Below the pieces are notes generated by a model. That model was given only the letters and a program-made list of their open reading frames with translations, searched no databases and had not been told where the DNA came from. From Azoarcus sp. (GTDB lineage Bacteria; Pseudomonadota; Gammaproteobacteria; Burkholderiales; Rhodocyclaceae), in the NCBI GenBank assembly GCA_023230755.1, contig JALNWS010000163.1, positions 1 through 9,040 on the forward strand: DNA of 9,040 nt, read 5' to 3'. Positions 1-6,353 of the stretch are shown here, piece by piece; position 1 is the stretch's first letter; every line of letters begins with the position of its first letter. Made by a program: the position numbers and the translations under genes.

Positions 1-7
1 CAAATTC

Positions 8-83
<76 letters not shown>

Positions 84-94
84 ATCGAGCGCGT

Positions 95-100
95 ATTATA
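95..100 (-). promoter_or_regulatory. -10 box of the tRNA-Ala promoter
   Basis: On the minus strand a perfect TATAAT lies 11 nt before the first base of tRNA-Ala. It is followed by ACGCGCTCGAT, so the stretch between the -10 box and the expected start of transcription (about 88-87) is GC-rich, as in stringently controlled stable-RNA promoters. The -35 region is weak: with an 18-nt spacer the best hexamer is CTTCCA (124-119), 3 of 6 matches to TTGACA. The RNA leader before the mature tRNA would be only a few bases. I see no terminator between sua5 and this box, so read-through from sua5 could also contribute. The -10 match is direct observation; stringent control is inference. Confidence 0.6.
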
Positions 101-132
101 TGAATTTGCCCTGTTGAATGGAAGCCTCAGCA

Positions 133-1206
133 TCAGGTTTCGTCATTGGCACCCGAGCCAACCACAGCGCGCCCGAGGCGGTCGGCGATGGCGCGCCAGG
201 CGTCGCCTGCGGGAAGCGCTTCGAGCAGGATGAAATCTGCACCGCTGGCATCGAGTTCGCGCAGACTGGCATATAGCTCGTGTCCATAGGCGGCCGCGTC
301 CGGGGACGCTGCCTGCCAGATGAAGCGGGCATCATGGGGATCGGCTACACTGTGGGCCAGCACTGCGACGCGACTGCCCTCCCCCGCCAGGGTCGCGGCC
401 TCTTCGATCAGTTGTGCAGCAACGACCATATTGAGCGGGGTTGCCGGTGCGTAGTGCGCAGCGAGTGCCCCTGACACGCGCGGCACATCGGCGTCCAGCC
501 CGAGTTCAGACACCTCTGCAGGCACCTTGGCCACCTCTCCACGTATGCGCGGCCGCCGACCGATGACGCGTGCAATGTCGTCTGCGGTAATGGCGCCGGG
601 ACGCAGAATCTCTGGCGTGCCGCGCGACAAGTCGAGGATGGTGGATTCGATGCCAACGGCACAGGCACCACCGTCGAGCACCATTGCCACCTTGTCGCCA
701 AGTTCTTCCTGCACATGCTCGGCGGTGGTCGGGCTGATACGGCCGAAACGGTTTGCACTTGGGGCTGCGATGCCGGAGTCGAATACCTGCAGTAGCGCCA
801 GTGCGATCGAATGCGAAGGCACACGCAGACCAACCGTATCCTGCCCCCCTGTCACTACATCAGGCACACCGGCTTCACGTTTCAGGATGAGGGTGAGCGG
901 ACCGGGCCAGAAGGCGCGTGCCAGCGCGATCGCGTCCTTCGGGATGCTCGAGGCCCAGCGCGTCATGTGGCTGGCGTCGGGCAAATGAACGATCAGCGGA
1001 TGATCAGCCGGCCGGCCCTTCGCAGTAAAAATTTTTGCAACCGCTTCCGGATTGAGCGCATCGGCCCCCAGGCCATAGACCGTTTCGGTCGGCATGCCGA
1101 CGATGTCGCCCGCACGCAGCAAATCGGCCGCGCGCTGAATGGCGGTGAGCGTGGGCGGCTCGATGAGACCACGCGCCGGGACAGGCGCCGCGTTCGATGC
1201 GCTCAT
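133..1206 (-). CDS. sua5: L-threonylcarbamoyladenylate synthase, long Sua5 type (TsaC2)
   Basis: This 357-residue cytoplasmic enzyme condenses L-threonine, bicarbonate and ATP into threonylcarbamoyl-AMP. That is the activated donor used by TsaD/TsaB/TsaE to make t6A at A37 of tRNAs reading ANN codons. The YrdC-like catalytic domain covers about residues 20-206, with PTETVYGLG (39-47), KGRP (63-66), DHPLIVH (68-74), WPGPLTLIL (100-108), APSAN (148-152) and GIESTI (185-190). The linker motif SGALAAHYAP (245-254) leads into the C-terminal Sua5 domain, so this is the long form rather than the roughly 190-residue TsaC of E. coli. The ATG overlaps the purK TGA as ATGA and has no clear Shine-Dalgarno of its own, which points to translational coupling. 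It is the last protein gene of the folD-purE-purK-sua5 cluster. Confidence 0.95.
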   Translation of the reverse strand: MSASNAAPVPARGLIEPPTLTAIQRAADLLRAGDIVGMPTETVYGLGADALNPEAVAKIFTAKGRPADHPLIVHLPDASHMTRWASSIPKDAIALARAFWPGPLTLILKREAGVPDVVTGGQDTVGLRVPSHSIALALLQVFDSGIAAPSANRFGRISPTTAEHVQEELGDKVAMVLDGGACAVGIESTILDLSRGTPEILRPGAITADDIARVIGRRPRIRGEVAKVPAEVSELGLDADVPRVSGALAAHYAPATPLNMVVAAQLIEEAATLAGEGSRVAVLAHSVADPHDARFIWQAASPDAAAYGHELYASLRELDASGADFILLEALPAGDAWRAIADRLGRAVVGSGANDET

Positions 1207-2369
1207 TCGTCGCGGATGCCGATTGCTGCGCGCGCCTGCAGCGCGAGCGCGAGCACGGTCTCGCTATCATCACCGGTCACGGTGAAATGCCCCATCTTGC
1301 GACCGGGACGCGCATGATGCTTGCCGTAAAGGTGCAGGCGCAGGCCGGGCACGGCATGCAGCACGGACCAGTCGGGCTCGCGATAACTGCCGTGACCCTT
1401 GAGGTCCTCGTACCAGAGTTCGCCAAGCAGATTGACCATCACCGCAATCGAGTGCTGGCGCGGACGCGCGAGCGGCAAACCGCACAGCGCCCTGACCTGT
1501 TGCTCGTACTGACTGGCGTCGCACGCATCGATGGTGTGATGGCCGCTGTTGTGCGGGCGCGGCGCCATCTCGTTTACAAACAGTTCGCCGCCGCAGACGA
1601 AGAACTCGACCCCGAGGGTACCGACATAGCTCAGCCTGCCCGCCAGACGCTCGGCAATGTCCTGCGCCCGCAACTGCACGGCCTCGGTGACACAGGGCGA
1701 AGCCTGGGCTGGCGCGATGGTGATGTCGAGAATGCCGTCGCGATGACGATTCTCGCCTGCCGCAAAACAGCACACCGTGCCGGCCTCGTCGCGCGCGAGC
1801 ACCACCGACACTTCATAATCGAGCTGGAGCATCTTCTCCAGCACGCAGGGATCGCCCTTGAAATGCTGGAATGCGGCAAGCGCTTCGTCGCGATCTGCAA
1901 CGCGTGCCTGACCCTTGCCGTCGTAGCCGAAGCGGGCGATCTTGAGCACCGCCGGAAACAGCGCGTCCGCCACGCCGCGGAGGTCGTCCTCGCAGCGGAT
2001 GATGGCGAAGGGGCCGTGAGGCACCGCGTTATCTGCCAGAAACGACTTCTCGGCGATACGGTTCTGGCACACCGCCACCGCACTTGCCGACGGATGCACC
2101 TGGATGAATTTGGCGAGGTAATCCAGCGTGTTCGCAGGGACGTTCTCGAACTCGGTGGTGACTGCAGCGCATTCCGCGGCCATCGCATCGAGTGCCGCAT
2201 AGTCGTCGTAGGCAGCCACCAGGTGATGATCGGCAATCAAGCCCGCGGGACTGTGGGAATCGGGATCAAGCACCCACACCTTGTAGCCCATTTCGTGGGC
2301 AGCCGAAACGAAAAAGCGGCCGAGTTGGCCGCCGCCGAGCATGCCTAGGGTGGCGGGCGGGAGAATCAT
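1203..2369 (-). CDS. purK: N5-carboxyaminoimidazole ribonucleotide synthase (PurK)
   Basis: PurK is an ATP-grasp enzyme that carboxylates AIR with bicarbonate and ATP to N5-CAIR, the step before PurE in de novo purine synthesis. The 388 residues are a normal length for the family. Visible motifs are the N-terminal GGGQLGR (12-18), TTEFENVP (71-78), the ATP-grasp loop GYDGKGQ (148-154), the metal and substrate-binding stretch NEMAPRPHNSGHHTIDAC (266-283) and the C-terminal RPGRKMGH (354-361). The ATG at 2369 is preceded by AAGG, which overlaps the purE TGA (TGAAAGG), giving a 12-bp intergenic gap and likely coupled translation. At the other end its TGA overlaps the sua5 start. Its pairing with a class I PurE shows the bacterial two-step ATP-dependent route. 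Confidence 0.97.
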   Translation of the reverse strand: MILPPATLGMLGGGQLGRFFVSAAHEMGYKVWVLDPDSHSPAGLIADHHLVAAYDDYAALDAMAAECAAVTTEFENVPANTLDYLAKFIQVHPSASAVAVCQNRIAEKSFLADNAVPHGPFAIIRCEDDLRGVADALFPAVLKIARFGYDGKGQARVADRDEALAAFQHFKGDPCVLEKMLQLDYEVSVVLARDEAGTVCCFAAGENRHRDGILDITIAPAQASPCVTEAVQLRAQDIAERLAGRLSYVGTLGVEFFVCGGELFVNEMAPRPHNSGHHTIDACDASQYEQQVRALCGLPLARPRQHSIAVMVNLLGELWYEDLKGHGSYREPDWSVLHAVPGLRLHLYGKHHARPGRKMGHFTVTGDDSETVLALALQARAAIGIRDE

Positions 2370-2381
2370 GATGTACGCCTT

Positions 2382-2873
2382 TCAGTCCAGCTTCATGTCC
2401 AGCACCGTCTGCGTCTGACGGGCGCGGAAGGTTTCGAGCTTTTCGGCCAGGGCCGCATCGTTGTTGGCCAGCAGCGCGATGGCGAACAGGCCGGCGTTGG
2501 CAGCGCCCGCTTCACCAATGGCGAAGGTCGCAACCGGAATGCCCTTGGGCATCTGCACAATGGAGAGCAGCGAATCCTTGCCCGACAGCGCCTTCGATTG
2601 CACCGGCACACCGAGCACAGGCAGCGTGGTCTTGGCCGCGACCATGCCCGGCAGATGCGCCGCGCCGCCGGCCCCGGCGATGATCGCCTTCAGGCCACGA
2701 CCGCGTGCGCTTTCGGCGTAGTCGAACATGAGGTCGGGGGTGCGGTGGGCGGAGACGACGCGGGCCTCGAAGGGCACGCCAAACTCCTCCAGCATCCGTG
2801 CAGCAGCCTGCATGGTGGGCCAATCCGAGTTGGAACCCATGATGATGCCGACAACCGGCTGCGTATCGCTCAT
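2382..2873 (-). CDS. purE: N5-carboxyaminoimidazole ribonucleotide mutase (class I PurE)
   Basis: PurE moves the carboxyl group of N5-CAIR from N5 to C4, giving CAIR for PurC. At 163 residues it has the usual size of the single-domain enzyme, which forms octamers in characterised members. The phosphate-binding GSNSDW is at 13-18, SAHRTP with the conserved His43 at 41-46, and GAGGAAHLPGM at 67-77. The combination of GSNSDW and SAHRTP, together with purK directly downstream, marks class I (N5-CAIR mutase) rather than the class II AIR carboxylase of animals. An AAGGA Shine-Dalgarno sits 7 nt before the ATG, in the 17-bp gap after folD. No purC is visible in the window. Confidence 0.97.
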   Translation of the reverse strand: MSDTQPVVGIIMGSNSDWPTMQAAARMLEEFGVPFEARVVSAHRTPDLMFDYAESARGRGLKAIIAGAGGAAHLPGMVAAKTTLPVLGVPVQSKALSGKDSLLSIVQMPKGIPVATFAIGEAGAANAGLFAIALLANNDAALAEKLETFRARQTQTVLDMKLD

Positions 2874-2890
2874 TGTCTAGTCCTTGAAAC

Positions 2891-3754
2891 TTACTTGCCG
2901 GCTGCGCGAGCAGCACGGTCGGCGGAAATCACGGTGTTCTCTAGCAGCATGGTAATCGTCATCGGCCCCACACCGCCCGGCACAGGCGTGATGAGACCGG
3001 CAACCTCTTTCGACGATTCGAAGTCGACGTCGCCACACAGCTTGCCATCCGGCAAACGGTTGATACCGACATCGATCACGGTGGCGCCCGGTTTGACCAT
3101 GTCGCCCGTGACGAAGCGCGGCTTGCCGATGGCGGCCACCAGGATGTCTGCGCGACGGGTATGGAAAAGCAGATCACGCGTCTTCGAATGACACACGGTG
3201 ACCGTGGCGCCCGCGTTGGTCAGCAGCATCGCCATCGGTTTTCCGACAATGTTGGAGCGGCCAATGACGACGGCCTCGGCGCCTGCAAGCTCCACGCCCT
3301 CGGCCTCGAACATTTTCATCACGCCGTGCGGGGTACAGGGCAGGAAGGCTTCCTGATTCTGCGACAGGCGGCCGACGTTCTCGGCATGGAAGCCATCGAC
3401 GTCCTTGGTTACGCTGATCGCTTCGAGCACGGCAGCCTCGTCGAACTGCGGCGGCAACGGCAGCTGCACCAGGATGCCATGCACGGCGGGATCGGCGTTG
3501 AGCTCGGCGAGCTTGGCCATGACTTCAGCCGGTGCGACATCGGCAGCGTAGTCGAGCCGCAGCGAACGGATACCGGCTTGCTCGCAGGCCGACACCTTGT
3601 TGCGCACATACACAGCGGAAGCGGGGCTCTCGCCCACCAGAATGACCGCCAGACAGGGTTGCACACCGCGCGCGCTCAATGCCGCAGCGCGTTCGGCAAT
3701 CTCGCCACGTACCCGGGCCGAAAGGGCCTTGCCATCAATAATGCGAGCGGTCAT
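2891..3754 (-). CDS. folD: Bifunctional methylene-THF dehydrogenase/methenyl-THF cyclohydrolase (FolD)
   Basis: FolD oxidises 5,10-methylene-THF with NADP and hydrolyses the product to 10-formyl-THF, the one-carbon donor for purine synthesis and initiator Met-tRNA formylation. From the ATG at 3754 the protein has 287 residues. Tyr49 and the catalytic Lys53 sit in YVRNK (49-53). Further motifs are GILVQLPLP (93-101), KDVDGFH (117-123), the Rossmann-fold GRSNIVGKP (165-173) and TPVPGGVGPMT (256-266). The codon just before is GTG (3757-3755), giving a possible start one residue longer. GAGG at 3766-3763 is 8 nt from the ATG but only 5 nt from the GTG, so I chose the ATG. It is the first gene of the folD-purE-purK-sua5 cluster, which fits its role as supplier of formyl groups to the purine pathway. 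Confidence 0.96.
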   Translation of the reverse strand: MTARIIDGKALSARVRGEIAERAAALSARGVQPCLAVILVGESPASAVYVRNKVSACEQAGIRSLRLDYAADVAPAEVMAKLAELNADPAVHGILVQLPLPPQFDEAAVLEAISVTKDVDGFHAENVGRLSQNQEAFLPCTPHGVMKMFEAEGVELAGAEAVVIGRSNIVGKPMAMLLTNAGATVTVCHSKTRDLLFHTRRADILVAAIGKPRFVTGDMVKPGATVIDVGINRLPDGKLCGDVDFESSKEVAGLITPVPGGVGPMTITMLLENTVISADRAARAAGK

Positions 3755-3779
3755 CACTGGAGCCTCGAAAAAGCTCGCA

Positions 3780-3808
3780 ATTTTAGCAGCATCGACGCTC
3801 GCTGCGAG
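3780..3808 (-). promoter_or_regulatory. Candidate promoter of the folD-purE-purK-sua5 cluster
   Basis: The 139-bp gap between the antiporter stop and folD (3755-3893) holds no gene. On the minus strand TAAAAT (3785-3780) matches the -10 consensus at 5 of 6 positions and lies 25 nt before the folD ATG. With a 17-nt spacer the -35 hexamer is CTCGCA (3808-3803), only 3 of 6, so the promoter would be weak or activator-dependent. The -35 overlaps a perfect 11-bp palindrome CTCGC-A-GCGAG (3798-3808), which may be a protein site or chance. Position and the need for a promoter here support the call; the hexamers alone are weak. Confidence 0.35.
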
Positions 3809-3893
3809 GCGCGACGCAAAATCTGCACTAACTCACACCCCGCAGACGAAGCAATCCGCCCACCCAGCCACAGTGTTTGGGGGCCGCACGGCC

Positions 3894-5639
3894 TCAGTCG
3901 GTCGCGGACAGGTCTGGGCACTTGAGACCAATCCGGGTCACGCGCCCCCCATCATCCATGTCGCGAACGGTCAGCCGAAAACTGCCGATGCTCACCCGGT
4001 CACCCACAACGGCGCGTCGCCCAAGCCGATGCAGCATCAGGTCACGGAGCGGAAGCTGGGATTCGCCGGACTCGATTTCGAAACCGTAGGCCTGGGCGAG
4101 ATCACCTGCGGAGCAGTCCGGGTCGACCACGAACTCGCCGAAAAAGCGGGCATTGGCAGATAACTCACCGGGCGCGTTGGCAGTGAATGCGCCGGCAAGT
4201 GGCTCGGCAAATTCGTCGGCCGCGGCAAACCAGACGGCATCACCCGCCTGCAGGCGGGTATCAATCTGCAAGGGTTGCAGGCGACCACGACGCACCAGCG
4301 AGACACAGCGCACCGAGAGTTCGCCATATTGTGCGGCGATATCGTCCGGATGAACGCCCTCCGCACGCGACCCCGTCTCCACCCGGTACTCCAGCAGACT
4401 GAGCGAGGCCTTGTCGCCAACCCAGACCTCACGGCGATCGAAGGGTTCATCGCGCGGCGGCACTTCCACCTTCAACCAGCGCGCTGCAATCGGCACCGTC
4501 GCCCCCTGCACCAGCAAGGACACCAGTACCACTGCAAAAGCCACATCGAACAGCAGCCGTGAATCGGGCACGCCCATCATTACCGGCACAATGGCCAGCA
4601 CGATCGGCACCGCGCCACGCAAGCCCACCCAGGAGATGTACAAGAGCTCGCGCGCTCGATAGCGAAACGGCAGAAGGCCAGTCAGCACGGCCAGCGGCCG
4701 GGCGACGAGCATCAGAAACACCGCCATCATCAGCGCTTCCGGCGCATGCGTCAGCATGTGCGACGGTGTCACGAGCAAACCCAGCACAAGGAACATGCCG
4801 GCCTGCGCCAGCCAGGCCAGGCCGTCCATGACGCGCAGCACGTGCTCGGTCGCGTGACAGCGACGGTTGCCCACGACCAGGCCCGCAATGTACACCGCGA
4901 GGAAGCCGCTGCCGTCGATGAGGTTGGAGGCGGCAAAGATCATCAGCCCGCCAGACACGATCAGCAAGGCATACAGCCCCTCGGCCAGTTTCAGTTTGAC
5001 CAGCAGGCGCGCCAGCACCATTCCGCCAACGAGGCCGAGCGCTCCGCCAATGACAAGCTGCGACACCAGCATGAGCGCAAAACGTCCGGCGCTGGCCTGC
5101 TCGGGCATCAGCAGCATTTCCACCAGCGCGGTCACCAGCAGGATGGCCATCGGATCGTTGGCGCCGGATTCGATCTCCAGCGTGGCCTTGACCCGCTCGT
5201 TGAGGCGCACACCACTGTTACGCAACAGGGCAAACACGGCCGCGGCATCGGTGGAACCGACAATGGCCGCCAGCAACATGCCGAGCCGCCAGTCGACATC
5301 AAGCAACCAGGTGGCGAACAGCCCCAGCAACAAGGCAGTGCCAATGACGCCCCAGGTTGCCAGTACCGTCGCAGGCCACAGTGCTACCCGAAAACTGGAG
5401 ATGCGGGTGCGCAATCCGCCATCGAGCAGAATCACCGCAAGCGCGAGGTGTCCGACCATCGTCGCCCTGCCGAAATCGTCAAAGCGAATGCCGCCGGGCC
5501 CGTCTTCGCCGGCAAGCATGCCAACGACAAGGAACAGGAGCAGCAACGGAAGACCAAGTCGTGCGGATACGGTACTGGCCAGTACACTAATGAATAGCAG
5601 GACGCCTGCAAGGAGAAAGAGTGCGTTGAGGGCAGTCAT
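3894..5639 (-). CDS. cvrA: CPA1 potassium/proton antiporter, CvrA/NhaP2 type
   Basis: This inner-membrane cation/proton antiporter has 581 residues, close to the length of E. coli CvrA (NhaP2). Residues 1-388 are a run of about a dozen hydrophobic segments. They contain GMLAGEDGPGG (40-50), AVILLDGGLRT (68-78), GSTDAAAVF (128-136), ESGANDPMAI (157-166) with the conserved ion-path Asp162, and GLRGAVPIVLA (339-349). The cytoplasmic tail carries a TrkA-C/RCK-C-like domain (about 410-485) and a CorC/HlyC-associated transporter domain (about 495-575); in relatives these tails gate transport in response to ligands. In the family the transported ion is usually K+ (or Na+) exchanged for H+; sequence alone does not settle it. 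The ATG at 5639 has no clear Shine-Dalgarno, but the N-terminus aligns well in length with CvrA and the next in-frame Met (41) lies inside a conserved motif. It lies 75 bp downstream of the response regulator, behind its own promoter-like palindrome. Confidence 0.92.
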   Translation of the reverse strand: MTALNALFLLAGVLLFISVLASTVSARLGLPLLLLFLVVGMLAGEDGPGGIRFDDFGRATMVGHLALAVILLDGGLRTRISSFRVALWPATVLATWGVIGTALLLGLFATWLLDVDWRLGMLLAAIVGSTDAAAVFALLRNSGVRLNERVKATLEIESGANDPMAILLVTALVEMLLMPEQASAGRFALMLVSQLVIGGALGLVGGMVLARLLVKLKLAEGLYALLIVSGGLMIFAASNLIDGSGFLAVYIAGLVVGNRRCHATEHVLRVMDGLAWLAQAGMFLVLGLLVTPSHMLTHAPEALMMAVFLMLVARPLAVLTGLLPFRYRARELLYISWVGLRGAVPIVLAIVPVMMGVPDSRLLFDVAFAVVLVSLLVQGATVPIAARWLKVEVPPRDEPFDRREVWVGDKASLSLLEYRVETGSRAEGVHPDDIAAQYGELSVRCVSLVRRGRLQPLQIDTRLQAGDAVWFAAADEFAEPLAGAFTANAPGELSANARFFGEFVVDPDCSAGDLAQAYGFEIESGESQLPLRDLMLHRLGRRAVVGDRVSIGSFRLTVRDMDDGGRVTRIGLKCPDLSATD

Positions 5640-5661
5640 GAGCGAAATGCGGGTGGCAGGC

Positions 5662-5680
5662 GGTGCATATTATATGCACC
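5662..5680 (-). promoter_or_regulatory. Perfect 19-bp palindrome with embedded TATAAT: putative promoter/operator of cvrA
   Basis: Minus-strand sequence GGTGCATAT-A-ATATGCACC is a perfect inverted repeat of two 9-bp arms around one base, in the 75-bp gap between the response regulator gene and cvrA. A consensus -10 hexamer TATAAT (5674-5669) lies inside it, 29 nt before the cvrA ATG. The best -35 at a 17-nt spacer is CGGACG (5697-5692), 3 of 6 matches. A dimeric regulator bound here would cover the -10 element, suggesting repression by occlusion. As RNA it could form an 8-bp hairpin, but GC-rich sequence follows rather than a U tract, so a terminator is unlikely. The symmetry is direct observation; operator function and its protein are inference. 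Confidence 0.55.
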
Positions 5681-5714
5681 TGACCCTGCTTCGTCCGTTC
5701 GCGGCCCAAACGGT

Positions 5715-6353
5715 TCAACGCACGGTGTTGCCCGGGTCCACGGTGACGACGTTTTGCACCAGTTCGGCCAGGGAATGCGCACCCATTTTTTCCATGACCC
5801 GGGCACGGTGTACTTCCACCGTCTTGATGCTGATGCCGAGGACATCGGCAATCTGCTTGTTGAGCTTGCCGACGATGATGAGATCGAGCACTTCGCGCTC
5901 GCGTTGGGTGAGATGCTCGAGACGGCGTGCGGTATCTGCTTCCTGCCTGCGCTGCGAGCGACTCGAACGCTCCTGCTCCAGACATTGTTCGATGAGCCGC
6001 AACATGTCCTGGTCGCCAAACGGCTTCTCGATGAAATCGACTGCGCCCTTCTTGAGCGCCGAAACCGCCATTGGCACATCGCCATGACCCGTGATGAAAA
6101 TCACCGGCAGCGTGCACCGCATGCGTCCCAGCTCTTCGAACAATTCCAGACCACTCATGCCCGGCATGCGTACGTCGAGCACAAGACACCCCGACATCTG
6201 TTCGCCATAGGCCGACAGAAAGCATTCTGCCGACTCGAACGCAGACACCGCATAACCGCTGGACTCGAGCATCCAGACGAGAGAGTCGCGTAAGGCGTCG
6301 TCGTCGTCGACGATATAAATCTGTTGATCAGGCGCGGCGTGCGACTCGCTCAC
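5715..6353 (-). CDS. FixJ-type two-component response regulator (receiver + LuxR/NarL HTH)
   Basis: This 212-residue cytoplasmic transcription regulator has a receiver domain at about 10-128. It shows the acidic cluster DDDD (16-19), the phosphoacceptor Asp60 in LVLDVRMPGMSG, Thr88 in FITGHGD and Lys110 in EKPFG. A linker leads to a GerE/LuxR-type DNA-binding domain (about 145-205), with LTQREREVL (148-156) and the recognition region NKQIADVLGISIKTVEVHR (165-183). Receiver style and HTH together match the FixJ/TodT/StyR group rather than OmpR or NtrC types. The start is GTG at 6353, supported by a GGAGG 6 nt upstream. The gene overlaps the kinase gene by 26 bp, so the two are almost certainly a cognate, co-translated pair. 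Target genes are unknown; the antiporter promoter downstream is a candidate. The LuxR-type HTH commonly binds inverted repeats as a dimer. Confidence 0.93.
   Translation of the reverse strand: MSESHAAPDQQIYIVDDDDALRDSLVWMLESSGYAVSAFESAECFLSAYGEQMSGCLVLDVRMPGMSGLELFEELGRMRCTLPVIFITGHGDVPMAVSALKKGAVDFIEKPFGDQDMLRLIEQCLEQERSSRSQRRQEADTARRLEHLTQREREVLDLIIVGKLNKQIADVLGISIKTVEVHRARVMEKMGAHSLAELVQNVVTVDPGNTVR

Noticed and set aside
133..1206. Idea that Sua5 acts on the neighbouring tRNA-Ala
   Set aside because: t6A is placed on tRNAs with U36 that read ANN codons; this tRNA has C36 and reads GCG, so it is not a substrate and the adjacency is not functional in that sense.
1197..2348. 383-codon open frame on the plus strand opposite purK
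   Set aside because: It mirrors purK almost exactly, its product is low-complexity and rich in His/Arg/Ala with no recognisable domain, and purK has full family motifs. It is an antisense shadow of GC-rich codon use.
3882..3893. Hairpin GGCC-GTGC-GGCC directly after the cvrA stop codon, as an intrinsic terminator
   Set aside because: The stem is only 4 bp and is followed by CCCAAACA rather than a run of T, so it does not meet the criteria for an intrinsic terminator.
3161..3925. 254-codon plus-strand frame covering folD and the intergenic gap
   Set aside because: It is antisense to most of folD, has no recognisable motif and no Shine-Dalgarno. The intergenic part alone is not convincing as a gene.
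4746..5597. 283-codon plus-strand frame opposite the antiporter
   Set aside because: It encodes a Gln/His-rich string typical of the reverse complement of Leu/Ala/Val-rich membrane segments; no start signal or domain.
5662..5680. The 19-bp palindrome read as a terminator for the two-component operon
   Set aside because: The hairpin is followed by GCCTGCCACC with no U tract, and its core is AT-rich, the opposite of a typical intrinsic terminator. An operator/promoter reading fits better.
4867..6087. 406-codon open frame on the plus strand across the antiporter and regulator genes
   Set aside because: The product is Ser/Arg/Thr-rich without a recognisable fold and spans two well-supported genes plus their spacer, so it is an antisense shadow.
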